Positions 1-7,490 of a DNA stretch of 46,668 nt are shown piece by piece (the first letter of the stretch is position 1; every line of letters starts with the position of its first letter). The stretch spans positions 1 through 46,668 of the forward strand of contig JAFUKL010000005.1 of assembly GCA_017473615.1 (NCBI GenBank), written 5' to 3'. Below the pieces are notes generated by a model. The model was not told the origin of the DNA. It worked only from the letters and a program-made list of their open reading frames with translations, and made no database searches. Both the position numbers and the translations under genes were made by a program. Source of the stretch: Muribaculaceae bacterium (GTDB taxonomy: Bacteria > Bacteroidota > Bacteroidia > Bacteroidales > Muribaculaceae).

Positions 1-1
1 A

Positions 2-142
2 AACGATGATGTTCAATCAGTGGTTGATGTTTATAATTTGCAAGGTGTGTGTGTACGCAAGGGTGTGCAACGCGGTGAAGCAACACAAGGACTTCCGCAA
101 GGCATTTATATCATCAACGGCGAAAAAGTCTTAGTGAAATAA
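2..142 (+). CDS. C-terminal end of a secreted protein with a T9SS-like sorting tail (5' truncated)
   Basis: The frame is open from the left edge of the window and ends at TAA 140-142, giving 46 residues. The motif order VYNLQGVCVRKG, then LPQGIYIINGEKVLVK, is the usual form of the short C-terminal beta domain found on secreted and surface proteins of Bacteroidales, related to type IX secretion sorting tails. The rest of the protein, and so its function, lies outside the window. A terminator follows at about 200. Confidence is good that this is a real C-terminus, low on what the protein does. Confidence 0.75.
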   Translation, partial: NDDVQSVVDVYNLQGVCVRKGVQRGEATQGLPQGIYIINGEKVLVK

Positions 143-199
143 GACAATCCACAAAGATGGAATCAAACTAATTAACATACTCTTCTATAATCAAAACGG

Positions 200-232
200 C
201 TTCCACCTATAAATTATGGGTGGAAGTTTGTT
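200..232 (+). terminator. Intrinsic terminator after the truncated secreted protein
   Basis: CTTCCACC (200-207) pairs with GGTGGAAG (219-226) around an 11-base loop, followed by the T-rich run TTTGTTT. It fits the end of the rightward gene that stops at 142 and separates it from the convergent leftward locus. Confidence 0.75.
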
Positions 233-259
233 TAATTCATATTATAGATTTAATATCGC

Positions 260-2107
260 TTATTTCCTTTTCACTAAATAATCTTTGTAGTTATCACAAG
301 TTGACAGCATCTGTTTTGCGATTTTAGTATGTGAATAACGCTCTGCTATAATATCATAATGTCCTACATATAACGAATGCATATATGCAGCTGCTTCATC
401 ATCTGTAAACATTGCGAAAGCCGTATTTTCCATTTTTTCTGCCCTTTTTAATGCACTTACTGTTTCCATACGTTCTTCTATAGGTAATGCATCATGTCGC
501 CATAAATAATTTTCGCCCTTATAATAATATGTCAAAGCCCATGCCTCACTAAAAGATTTTTTCAAACCTAATGCAAATTGCAACATTGATTCAGCTTTAC
601 GATTCGGTTCTTTAATCGTTTTCAATGCACGTTCAAGAGCATTCATCTTCACTGCAAACTCATATTTTGCATCATTTGTTACTTTCCGCTTACGCCACTG
701 ACAGCTGAATGGGTCTATATTCACATACACCTCGGTATTTAATCTTTTTTGATAACCATAACTCACCTTACCCAAATATTTTTCGGCTTCAGCATAACGC
801 ATATTTCGAAGCATTTGAGTACCTATAATATCATTAAAATAATCATCACTATAGTAACTGTTTTTCGATATAAAACGATCAAATTCAGTTTGCGGATTTC
901 TCAATAATCTCACATATTTCACTACGTTATCTACACCGGCGGAATCAATCAACCAGAAAAACGCATTTGAGAAATCATAATTATTCACTTTACACGTTGC
1001 CCGGTACACTTCCATCGTAGTTTCTCCTACAACTTCACCATCCCAACCACGAACTTTTTTCGTGTAATTTATCAATGAGTTGTCAGCATAATTAGCTAAT
1101 TGCATAGCTCTTATTTTCCTACCGGATTTCATCAATTTAGGGCAAACCTCGCCGAGTATTATCTTTCTCATCATATCATGACAATAAAAAAAGCTGATAT
1201 TTCCCGACAGGTCATACAATGAGCAGGTTATCATTCCATTTTCATCGGAAGCATCACGTTTAATCAATTTATCAAGCCACGTCAATTTATTATAAAGCCA
1301 CCCATCAAAGTTTTCATTACATCTACGAGTTTTTGCTTGAAAATATATACTCATAATTTTTATACGCTCTAAAAAATCAGTCTTCTTACAAGTTCTTTCT
1401 GCCATTGCAATATAATTTATAGCATCATTCGTTTTATCAAATCTATCTGCCATAAATGCAGCCGAATACCACCAGAAGGATTTATCTTTTACTTGGGGGT
1501 TACGTGCTGTTCTATGGCAAATTTTCATCAACTTTTTATAATTTGTTATCGCTTCTTCTGTTTTATAATCCCACATCCACGAACAATTGCCATACCTTTC
1601 CCATAAAAATATTTGTCCTGCAACATAGTTTTGTATAGACTTACTGTTAGGTGCATATTTCAAGCCTATATCAAGTTTGTCATACTTATTTTCCGGTATT
1701 GAATCCATACAGTCTACGACCGACAACCAATCACCAAGTTCTGCATACATTTCACGAGCCTTTTGTTTATTACCTCTCCTATACTCACACGCAGCAACAT
1801 ATCCTTTTGTCATAGACTTTATTACATCATCAGGCAATGAGCGTTCAATCTTAGTCCAAAAATCACAACATTCATCATTACTCCTTTTTGTATACATTGC
1901 TCTCACTGCCTGCAAAGCATAACGAGATTTAAACCGTTTTCCTTTATAGGCAATGGCTTCCGTAACCACACGTTGCAAACTATATGTAGTACTGTCATTC
2001 TTTTTAGGATAATACCATGGCGACCATGTATCAGCCCTTAAGTCTTCACATCGTTTTGCCAATAGTAAAAAATCCACAATTTCTTTATCTTTTTTGATAT
2101 AATCCAT
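260..2107 (-). CDS. TPR-like protein of unknown function, apparently the larger part of a frameshifted secreted protein
   Basis: This open frame of 615 codons lacks a signal peptide and any recognised catalytic motif. It is rich in aromatic and basic residues and has helical, TPR-like stretches (for example around residues 95-130, 205-240 and 425-450). Its apparent start (MDYIKKDKEI) lies inside the preceding 119-codon frame, which supplies a signal peptide. I recall Bacteroidales proteins that continue from an ACxPYYxPxEY-type N-terminus straight into a DFLLLAK-like segment, which here begins at residue 13. The natural reading is therefore one gene of about 712 codons, split at an A6G run (2089-2095). 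Either it is a recent frameshift or sequencing error, or the frames are joined by slippage. The neighbouring lipoprotein is probably its partner. Confidence 0.7.
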   Translation of the reverse strand: MDYIKKDKEIVDFLLLAKRCEDLRADTWSPWYYPKKNDSTTYSLQRVVTEAIAYKGKRFKSRYALQAVRAMYTKRSNDECCDFWTKIERSLPDDVIKSMTKGYVAACEYRRGNKQKAREMYAELGDWLSVVDCMDSIPENKYDKLDIGLKYAPNSKSIQNYVAGQIFLWERYGNCSWMWDYKTEEAITNYKKLMKICHRTARNPQVKDKSFWWYSAAFMADRFDKTNDAINYIAMAERTCKKTDFLERIKIMSIYFQAKTRRCNENFDGWLYNKLTWLDKLIKRDASDENGMITCSLYDLSGNISFFYCHDMMRKIILGEVCPKLMKSGRKIRAMQLANYADNSLINYTKKVRGWDGEVVGETTMEVYRATCKVNNYDFSNAFFWLIDSAGVDNVVKYVRLLRNPQTEFDRFISKNSYYSDDYFNDIIGTQMLRNMRYAEAEKYLGKVSYGYQKRLNTEVYVNIDPFSCQWRKRKVTNDAKYEFAVKMNALERALKTIKEPNRKAESMLQFALGLKKSFSEAWALTYYYKGENYLWRHDALPIEERMETVSALKRAEKMENTAFAMFTDDEAAAYMHSLYVGHYDIIAERYSHTKIAKQMLSTCDNYKDYLVKRK

Positions 2108-2397
2108 TGCACAAATTTATTCTCGCTATTCAACGAGTCGGAAAGAATAGTTTCCATTGCTTCCACACTGTATTTATATACAACCTGCCTAATATCTTCA
2201 GTGGGTATTGACATTGATGTTTGTTTCTGCCACAACACACAGTTTTGTTCATCCTTATCAGTCTCAACAGAATTTAAAATTGGGGCATACATCAAGTATT
2301 CAGATGGTGAATAATAAGGTTCCCAACAAGCATTAGCCGAGATGCTTGCTATCAGCATTATAATTACACTATTTATCGTAAATATTATTGATTTCAT
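2038..2397 (-). CDS. Signal-peptide-bearing N-terminal fragment of the frameshifted TPR-like protein
   Basis: The 119-codon frame starts at ATG 2397; an in-frame GTG two codons upstream is less likely. A hydrophobic signal peptide covers about residues 1-24 and ends in SANAC, followed by WEPYYSPSEYLMY. That segment resembles the exported N-terminus of a Bacteroidales family of unknown function. After codon 103 the frame crosses the run A AAA AAG and continues for only 16 codons that look like noise. One extra A, or a -1 slip, would lead directly into the 615-codon frame at DKEIVDFLLLAK. The start overlaps the end of the upstream lipoprotein gene by 29 bases, so the two are co-transcribed and probably translationally coupled. 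Confidence 0.6.
   Translation of the reverse strand: MKSIIFTINSVIIMLIASISANACWEPYYSPSEYLMYAPILNSVETDKDEQNCVLWQKQTSMSIPTEDIRQVVYKYSVEAMETILSDSLNSENKFVQWIISKKIKKLWIFYYWQNDVKT
2089..2095 (-). other. A AAA AAG slippery heptamer at the frame break
   Basis: On the minus strand the sequence reads TCA AAA AAG in the frame of the signal-peptide ORF, so the heptamer A AAA AAG is in the exact phase used for -1 ribosomal slippage. The -1 frame then reads GAT AAA GAA, entering the 615-codon ORF at its seventh residue. A seventh A in the DNA would give the same protein. I see no strong hairpin or upstream Shine-Dalgarno-like element to stimulate slippage, so a plain indel remains the simpler explanation. 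Confidence 0.5.
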
Positions 2398-3445
2398 CTT
2401 CACTTATTTTTTTAATATCCTTACTACTTAAATGATATATTGCAACAGAATAATTGCTGTTTTTTATTTGTCTTTCGACAGCATATTTCACCCTCATCAC
2501 TTCATCTACATCTGATGCTTCATAACGTAAAATATCTCCTTTTCTCAATTGTTGTCCTTTACAATCATGATCTTTCTTAACTTCATAAATATTATCTCTT
2601 ACATTCTCATAAAGCACCTTATTGCTTACATCCACTTCACTTATTAAAGCTTGAAAATCGTCTCCTCTAAACCATACGAACCATGAAAATGCCGGATATG
2701 CAAAATCAAGAGGTAATTTATATGTATTATTTTTCAAATACAACTCCACATCATCATAGGACAATATTGAATTTTGAGTTTTTGATGATTTCAACGCACC
2801 GGTATTATATAACATCAACATTCCTGAATGTGCAGGAGGACAAGATTGTGACAATTGATGCAACCTTATAGTCACACTAAGCGCAATACCTTTTTTCTCA
2901 AGCATGTTTTTCGCTGCTTCACACAATGCGAAAAAATTGTCCCGTGTGCTTGCAGTCCAATCACAATCAAATTGAATCTCTTTCACTTCACCGAGTTCAT
3001 TGTAATCAACCATATTTAACACCCTGTTTATAATCAAATCGGCAACTTTCTCACTAAGCATTTCTGCATAGATTCTTCTCATAGCGTCTACTGTAATATA
3101 CACACAAGGAACTATCTCCACTCCATCTTGTGGCTTTTGCTTGAATGTGGTCGTTGCTATCGGCACTATTTCACAATCAAAATCAGAATCATACACAACA
3201 TCAAACATTTTCACATACAACCTACTCACGCTATGTCGCCTCATCATTCCCCATTCCTCATCAGTCGGATTAAATTCCGTCTTCCAATGATACATCGCAT
3301 AACAACTCTTACGAGACCTTAGCAAGTCACTTCTAACAGTTGTAGTTTCTGTTGGCTCGACAACATTCCGAGAATTATTATCCCCTGCACAAGAGCTTAT
3401 TGAAACTAATATAATTCCAATAAAAATATACAATATTATTTTCAT
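2369..3445 (-). CDS. Putative lipoprotein with a glycosidase-like TIM-barrel fold, function unknown
   Basis: The 358-residue protein begins with a lipoprotein signal: a hydrophobic stretch at residues 4-18 and the lipobox VSISSC, placing the lipid-bearing Cys near residue 19. The body (CYAMYHWKTEF, RLYVKMFDVVYD, VPCVYIT, EIQFDCDWTASTRDNFF, LSVTIRLHQL, GMLMLYNTGAL) alternates strands and helices as in a TIM barrel. The DCDWT segment is where a glycoside hydrolase would place an acidic residue. I recognise it as a Bacteroidales family of unknown function, but cannot name a substrate. Its 3' end overlaps the next gene, so the two form an operon. Attachment to the outer membrane or periplasmic face is inferred from the lipobox. 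Confidence 0.75.
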   Translation of the reverse strand: MKIILYIFIGIILVSISSCAGDNNSRNVVEPTETTTVRSDLLRSRKSCYAMYHWKTEFNPTDEEWGMMRRHSVSRLYVKMFDVVYDSDFDCEIVPIATTTFKQKPQDGVEIVPCVYITVDAMRRIYAEMLSEKVADLIINRVLNMVDYNELGEVKEIQFDCDWTASTRDNFFALCEAAKNMLEKKGIALSVTIRLHQLSQSCPPAHSGMLMLYNTGALKSSKTQNSILSYDDVELYLKNNTYKLPLDFAYPAFSWFVWFRGDDFQALISEVDVSNKVLYENVRDNIYEVKKDHDCKGQQLRKGDILRYEASDVDEVMRVKYAVERQIKNSNYSVAIYHLSSKDIKKISEDEINNIYDK

Positions 3446-3486
3446 TTAATTTATTATTTTTTCTAAAATAGATATGAAAATTAGAC

Positions 3487-3494
3487 CAAATCTA
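3487..3494 (-). promoter_or_regulatory. Candidate promoter -7 element for the lipoprotein operon
   Basis: The minus strand reads TAGATTTG, a full match to the Bacteroidota TAnnTTTG element, 41 bases before the lipoprotein start. No convincing TTG is placed about 20 bases upstream, so this is a one-element call. Confidence 0.4.
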
Positions 3495-3622
3495 TCATTA
3501 TAAGTTTAATTCATTGTTTAAAATTATTCAAGTAACATCCTTTTTGAACTTCTTTATATTTATTTACGTTATAATTAAATACAAGCAACATCAGATAATT
3601 AAACCTTTTTATAAAAAATTCT

Positions 3623-3630
3623 TATCTTTG
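3623..3630 (+). promoter_or_regulatory. Promoter -7 element abutting the cytidylate-kinase-like start codon
   Basis: TATCTTTG matches the Bacteroidota TAnnTTTG element exactly and ends only 4 bases before ATG 3635. Transcription from it would give a leaderless or near-leaderless mRNA. The -33 region (TTAA, 20 bases upstream) is poor. The start codon is well supported because the P-loop segment GRQFGSGG begins at residue 10. Confidence 0.55.
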
Positions 3631-3634
3631 TATC

Positions 3635-4267
3635 ATGAAAGAGAAATACGTTATAACGATAGGTCGCCAGTTTGGAAGCGGTGGAAGTGAAATAGGTCGC
3701 TTAATCGCCGAGAAACTTGGTATTAAGTATTACGACAAAGAACTACTTGCCGCAGCGGCAAAGTCTTCGGGTGTTAATGCCGAATTTTTTGAAGCATCCG
3801 ATGAACGCAGTCCGCACTTTTATTCTCAAACAAATCTTTGGGCTTTTAACATAGGATATAACATAGGCAATTTCTTTTCAGCCGACATATCTTTCTCCGA
3901 TGATAACCTCTATCGTGCGCAAAGTGATGTAATCAAAGCTTTTGCCAACGAATCGCCGTGTGTAATCGTAGGACGCAGTGCCGATTATGTATTGCGCAAT
4001 CACCCATGCACAATAAATGTCTTTATTTCAGCATCGGAAAACGCATGTGTAGAAAGAATAATCAAGCGAGGCGACAGCAACAATAAAGAGCAAGCTAAAG
4101 TACTGGCGGAAAAGAAAAACAAACTACGTTCCAACTACTATAATTTCTATACCGACAAAGAATGGGGAGACGCTGCAAGCTATGACATTTGTATCGATAC
4201 TACAAAAATCACATGCGAACAAGCAGCCGATATAATAATCGAATACGTAAAGAAACGTATTTCATGA
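3635..4267 (+). CDS. Cytidylate kinase-like family protein (P-loop nucleoside monophosphate kinase)
   Basis: This 210-residue protein opens with VITIGRQFGSGGSEIG, the signature of the cytidylate-kinase-like family (PF13189), with the P-loop at residues 10-18. KYYDKELL (about residues 31-38), a SPCVIVGRSADYVL segment (about 107-120) and the lid region with RIIKRGD follow the family's order. Members are assumed to phosphorylate a nucleoside monophosphate such as CMP using ATP, but the substrate is poorly established and a dedicated cmk gene usually exists elsewhere. It lies 30 bases upstream of a lipid kinase on the same strand, so the two are probably co-transcribed. Confidence 0.85.
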   Translation: MKEKYVITIGRQFGSGGSEIGRLIAEKLGIKYYDKELLAAAAKSSGVNAEFFEASDERSPHFYSQTNLWAFNIGYNIGNFFSADISFSDDNLYRAQSDVIKAFANESPCVIVGRSADYVLRNHPCTINVFISASENACVERIIKRGDSNNKEQAKVLAEKKNKLRSNYYNFYTDKEWGDAASYDICIDTTKITCEQAADIIIEYVKKRIS

Positions 4268-4297
4268 AAATAAAGCCCTTTATAATCAACATATTTT

Positions 4298-5275
4298 ATG
4301 CCTGCTACAGATAAAAAAAAATTACTTGCCATCATCAACCCTATTTCAGGTACTGATACGAAAGAATATATACCTGAAATACTTGACCGTATAATCGACA
4401 AAGATAAATTCAACCTCACATTACGATTCACACAGCGTCAAGGACATGCCACCGAACTCACTCAAGCCGCTATCCTGAATGGATTCCATGGCGTAATAGC
4501 CGTTGGCGGAGACGGAACGATAAACGAAGTTGCGTCCGCCCTATGCGACTCCGATACAGCTTTGGGCATTATACCTTGCGGCTCAGGAAACGGGTTGGCT
4601 CGTCACCTCGGCGTTCCTGTCAATATAGAAAAGGCTATACAGGTTCTTAACGCCGATAATGTAGAAAGCCTTGATTATTGTACTGTGAACGACATACCTT
4701 TTTTCTGCACATGCGGTGTAGGATTTGATGCACATGTAAGCGAAAAATTTGCACAAAGCCACAAGCGAGGGGCTTTGTCCTACGTGCAGAATACACTTAT
4801 CGAATACTTGAAATACCGTCCACAGAAATACACTATCGAAATGGGAGACGAGATTGTTACAGAAGAGGCTTTTCTAATCGCATGCGGCAATGCATCACAA
4901 TACGGTAACAACGCATTCATAACTCCCGGCGCAAGCATGCACGACGGACTTATAGATGTCACAGTCATTCACCCTTTCACACCTCTCGATACGGCTATTA
5001 TGAGTGTTCTGCTATTCACCAGACATATCGACCAAGACATTAACATCAACACTTACCGAACCGATGAACTTGTCATCAAGCGTGATAAACCCGGTGTAAT
5101 GCATATCGACGGAGACCCTGTGATGATGGATGCCGATCTTCATATCAAATGCCATAAAGGGGGAATAAAAATGCTACTCCCGACAAACCGTTCTCTTGAT
5201 AAATCTTTTTTCTCTTCATTAGAGGATTATTTTTGGGAATTTGTGAACACCGTGCGCGGGGAACTTAAAATATAG
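4298..5275 (+). CDS. Diacylglycerol/sphingosine kinase-family lipid kinase (YegS/BmrU type)
   Basis: The 325-residue protein has the DAGK catalytic signature: AIINPISGT at residues 11-19, the nucleotide-binding GGDGTINEV at 70-78, and PCGSGNGLARHLG at 93-105. The C-terminal half carries the usual beta-sandwich, including HIDGDPV. The family transfers phosphate from ATP to lipid alcohols such as diacylglycerol or a sphingoid base at the inner membrane. Bacteroidales make sphingolipids, so a sphingoid substrate is possible but not shown. The length is normal for the family. It is the second gene of a two-gene unit that closes with a terminator at 5277. Confidence 0.88.
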   Translation: MPATDKKKLLAIINPISGTDTKEYIPEILDRIIDKDKFNLTLRFTQRQGHATELTQAAILNGFHGVIAVGGDGTINEVASALCDSDTALGIIPCGSGNGLARHLGVPVNIEKAIQVLNADNVESLDYCTVNDIPFFCTCGVGFDAHVSEKFAQSHKRGALSYVQNTLIEYLKYRPQKYTIEMGDEIVTEEAFLIACGNASQYGNNAFITPGASMHDGLIDVTVIHPFTPLDTAIMSVLLFTRHIDQDININTYRTDELVIKRDKPGVMHIDGDPVMMDADLHIKCHKGGIKMLLPTNRSLDKSFFSSLEDYFWEFVNTVRGELKI

Positions 5276-5276
5276 A

Positions 5277-5312
5277 GCATAAAACACAGCCTTAAATCTG
5301 TTTTATGCTTTA
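5277..5312 (+). terminator. Intrinsic terminator of the lipid kinase gene
   Basis: GCATAAAACA (5277-5286) pairs perfectly with TGTTTTATGC (5299-5308), followed by TTTAT. The arm starts two bases after the stop codon. Confidence 0.75.
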
Positions 5313-5400
5313 TAACAATGTTTGTCGGCTACTTTTATAATTCTAACGTAATACCCTAATTTACATTAGGGCGACATGTTTAATTTTCACCATTTTTTTC

Positions 5401-5431
5401 TTGCATTAACCATGTTTTTTATCTAAATTCG
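5401..5431 (+). promoter_or_regulatory. Promoter of the alpha-glucan cluster
   Basis: TTG at 5401-5403 (in a T-rich context) is followed after 20 bases by TAAATTCG at 5424-5431, a seven-of-eight fit to TAnnTTTG allowing the two free positions. Transcription should start near 5436-5440, leaving a leader of about 95 nt before the debranching enzyme. Confidence 0.55.
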
Positions 5432-5443
5432 TAACGAAGATAG

Positions 5444-5474
5444 AGCATATCACCATCCCGATGGAGGTTATGCT
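5444..5474 (+). other. Imperfect hairpin in the 5' leader of the debranching enzyme gene
   Basis: AGCATA (5444-5449) pairs with TATGCT (5469-5474); inside it ACC pairs with GGT and ATC with GAT around small bulges. It lies at the start of the predicted mRNA and is not followed by a T run, so it is not a terminator. It may be a regulatory or stabilising leader structure, or chance. Confidence 0.3.
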
Positions 5475-5535
5475 GCCTTTTCACGTATTATTACCGTAAA
5501 TTACTAATAACATAAATAAACATTAGCATCAAAAA

Positions 5536-7476
5536 ATGAGCTACCTAAAATTTGAAAAGACTCTGTTGACGAATCTTGAGGAATCCCTCCCGAAAGAGGT
5601 TCTTCGCACCAATCGTTCCGGAGCCTACCATTGTACAACAATCGTTGATTGCAATACACGCAAATATCATGGATTGCTCGTCATTCCCATCCCTGAGTTG
5701 GACGATGAGAACCACGTATTGCTGTCATCATTGGATGAGACAGTAATTCAGCACGGTGCTGAATTCAACTTGGGATTGCACAAGTACCAAGGCAACAACT
5801 ACAGTCCTAAGGGACACAAGTATGTGCGCGAATTTGAATGTGAAAAAGTGCCTACCACATGGTATCGTGTAGGAGGCGTTATCTTGAAAAAGGAAAAGCT
5901 GTTCGTTCATCATGAGAACCGTATCTTGATACGATACACGCTTGTCGATGCACATTCAGCCACAACGTTGCGTTTGCGCCCGTTCCTTGCATTCCGCAGT
6001 GTTCGCCAATACACTCATGAAAACACCCAAGCAAGCCGTGACTACGGGATTGTAGATAACGGAATTAAGACTTGTATGTATCCGGGATATCCCGAACTAT
6101 TCATGCAACTGAACAAGAAAAACGAATTTCATTTCCAGCCCGATTGGTATCGCGGTATAGAATATCCCAAAGAGCAAGAACGCGGATATGACTTCAATGA
6201 AGACCTATATGTGCCCGGGTATTTTGAATTAAATATCAAGAAAGGTGAAAGCGTCGTATTCTCTGCCGGAATTTCAGAAGTGAATACACGCACCCTGAAG
6301 AAGACTTTTGAAGAAGAACGAGAAGAGCGCACTCCGCGCGATAACTTCCAGCACTGCTTGATAAATGCCGCTCACCAATTCTTGAACAAACAAGGTACAG
6401 AATCATATATACTTGCAGGATACCCATGGTTCAAGTGCCGCGCACGTGATTTATTCATCTCATTACCCGGTCTCACATTAGCCATCGATGAAACAGCTAA
6501 GTTTGAGAAAGTGATGGAAACCGCATGCAAAGCGATAACCCATTTCATAAACAACGAACCTGACAACTTGAAAATTTATGAAATGGAGCATCCTGATGTT
6601 CTGTTATGGGCAGTATGGTGCATACAGCAATACGCTAAAATGGTTTCCCGCGAAAAATGTCGCGAAAATTACGGTAAACTGCTTGAAGACATCATGGACT
6701 TTATCCGCAAAGGCGGACATCACAACCTATTCCTTCATTCCAACGGGCTTGTCTATTCCAACGGTTCCGACAAAGCTGTTACATGGATGAATTCAACCGC
6801 AAACGGGCATCCGGTAATTACACGTACAGGATATATCGTGGAATTTAATGCCTTATGGTATAACGCCCTTCGTTTCACTGCCGATTTGCTCGGTGAAAAA
6901 GAAAGTACACTGATGACAGAAGCGTTAAATGAATTGGCTGAAAAAGCAGGCAAATCGTTTGTTGACACATTCTTGAACGAATACGGTTATCTTCTTGACT
7001 ATGTAGACGGAAACATGATGGACTGGAGTGTACGCCCCAACATGATATTTGCAGCCGCATTTGACTACTCGCCTTTAAATGCCCGACAAAAGAAAGGCGT
7101 CGTGGACATTTGTACAAAGGAATTGCTCACCCCGAAGGGACTACGCTCATTGAGCCCCAAAAGCGGAGGATACAACCCCAACTACGTGGGTCCTCAGAGC
7201 CAACGAGACTATGCTTACCATCAAGGTACGGCTTGGCCTTGGCTCGCAGGTTTCTACTTTGAAGCATACTTGCGCATTTACAAAATGAGCGGATTAGGAT
7301 TTGTAGAACGTCAGTTAATCGGCTATGAAGATGAATTGTCATCACATTGCATAGGCTCTATACCTGAATTATTCGATGGAAATCCTCCATTCAAAGGACG
7401 AGGTGCAATTTCATTTGCTATGAATGTAGCCGAGATTCAAAGAACATTGTATTTATTAAGCAAATATAATTATTAA
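5536..7476 (+). CDS. Glycogen debranching enzyme, amylo-alpha-1,6-glucosidase type (GH133)
   Basis: The 646-residue protein has the bacterial GDE layout. The N-terminal domain (about residues 15-230) shows NRSGAYHCTTIVDCNTRKYHG, the usual start of the GDE_N domain, and the C-terminal (alpha/alpha)6 catalytic domain (about 280-640) shows GYPWF, then ARDLFISLPGL with Asp305 as the likely catalytic acid position, and YHQGTAWPWLAGFYFEA. It should cleave alpha-1,6 branch points of glycogen. There is no secretion signal, so it acts in the cytoplasm on stored glycogen and not on dietary starch. It heads a tight operon with a GT4 and a GH57 gene (gaps of 14 and 13 bases), an arrangement I recall from other Bacteroidales. 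Confidence 0.93.
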   Translation: MSYLKFEKTLLTNLEESLPKEVLRTNRSGAYHCTTIVDCNTRKYHGLLVIPIPELDDENHVLLSSLDETVIQHGAEFNLGLHKYQGNNYSPKGHKYVREFECEKVPTTWYRVGGVILKKEKLFVHHENRILIRYTLVDAHSATTLRLRPFLAFRSVRQYTHENTQASRDYGIVDNGIKTCMYPGYPELFMQLNKKNEFHFQPDWYRGIEYPKEQERGYDFNEDLYVPGYFELNIKKGESVVFSAGISEVNTRTLKKTFEEEREERTPRDNFQHCLINAAHQFLNKQGTESYILAGYPWFKCRARDLFISLPGLTLAIDETAKFEKVMETACKAITHFINNEPDNLKIYEMEHPDVLLWAVWCIQQYAKMVSREKCRENYGKLLEDIMDFIRKGGHHNLFLHSNGLVYSNGSDKAVTWMNSTANGHPVITRTGYIVEFNALWYNALRFTADLLGEKESTLMTEALNELAEKAGKSFVDTFLNEYGYLLDYVDGNMMDWSVRPNMIFAAAFDYSPLNARQKKGVVDICTKELLTPKGLRSLSPKSGGYNPNYVGPQSQRDYAYHQGTAWPWLAGFYFEAYLRIYKMSGLGFVERQLIGYEDELSSHCIGSIPELFDGNPPFKGRGAISFAMNVAEIQRTLYLLSKYNY

Positions 7477-7477
7477 T

Positions 7478-7483
7478 AGGAGG
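7478..7483 (+). promoter_or_regulatory. Perfect Shine-Dalgarno AGGAGG before the GT4 gene
   Basis: AGGAGG followed by the 7-base spacer AACCTGT and ATG 7491. In Bacteroidota the anti-SD end of 16S rRNA is sequestered and such sequences are rare, so a perfect one inside an operon is unusual. It fixes the start of the GT4 gene. Confidence 0.7.
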
Positions 7484-7490
7484 AACCTGT

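Noticed and set aside
2089-2095. Confident programmed -1 frameshift
   Set aside because: The heptamer is in the right phase, but no downstream hairpin or pseudoknot and no upstream SD-like stimulator is visible; an indel is simpler.
5444-5474. A riboswitch before the debranching enzyme gene
   Set aside because: The hairpin is short and imperfect and no known aptamer core or expression platform is visible.
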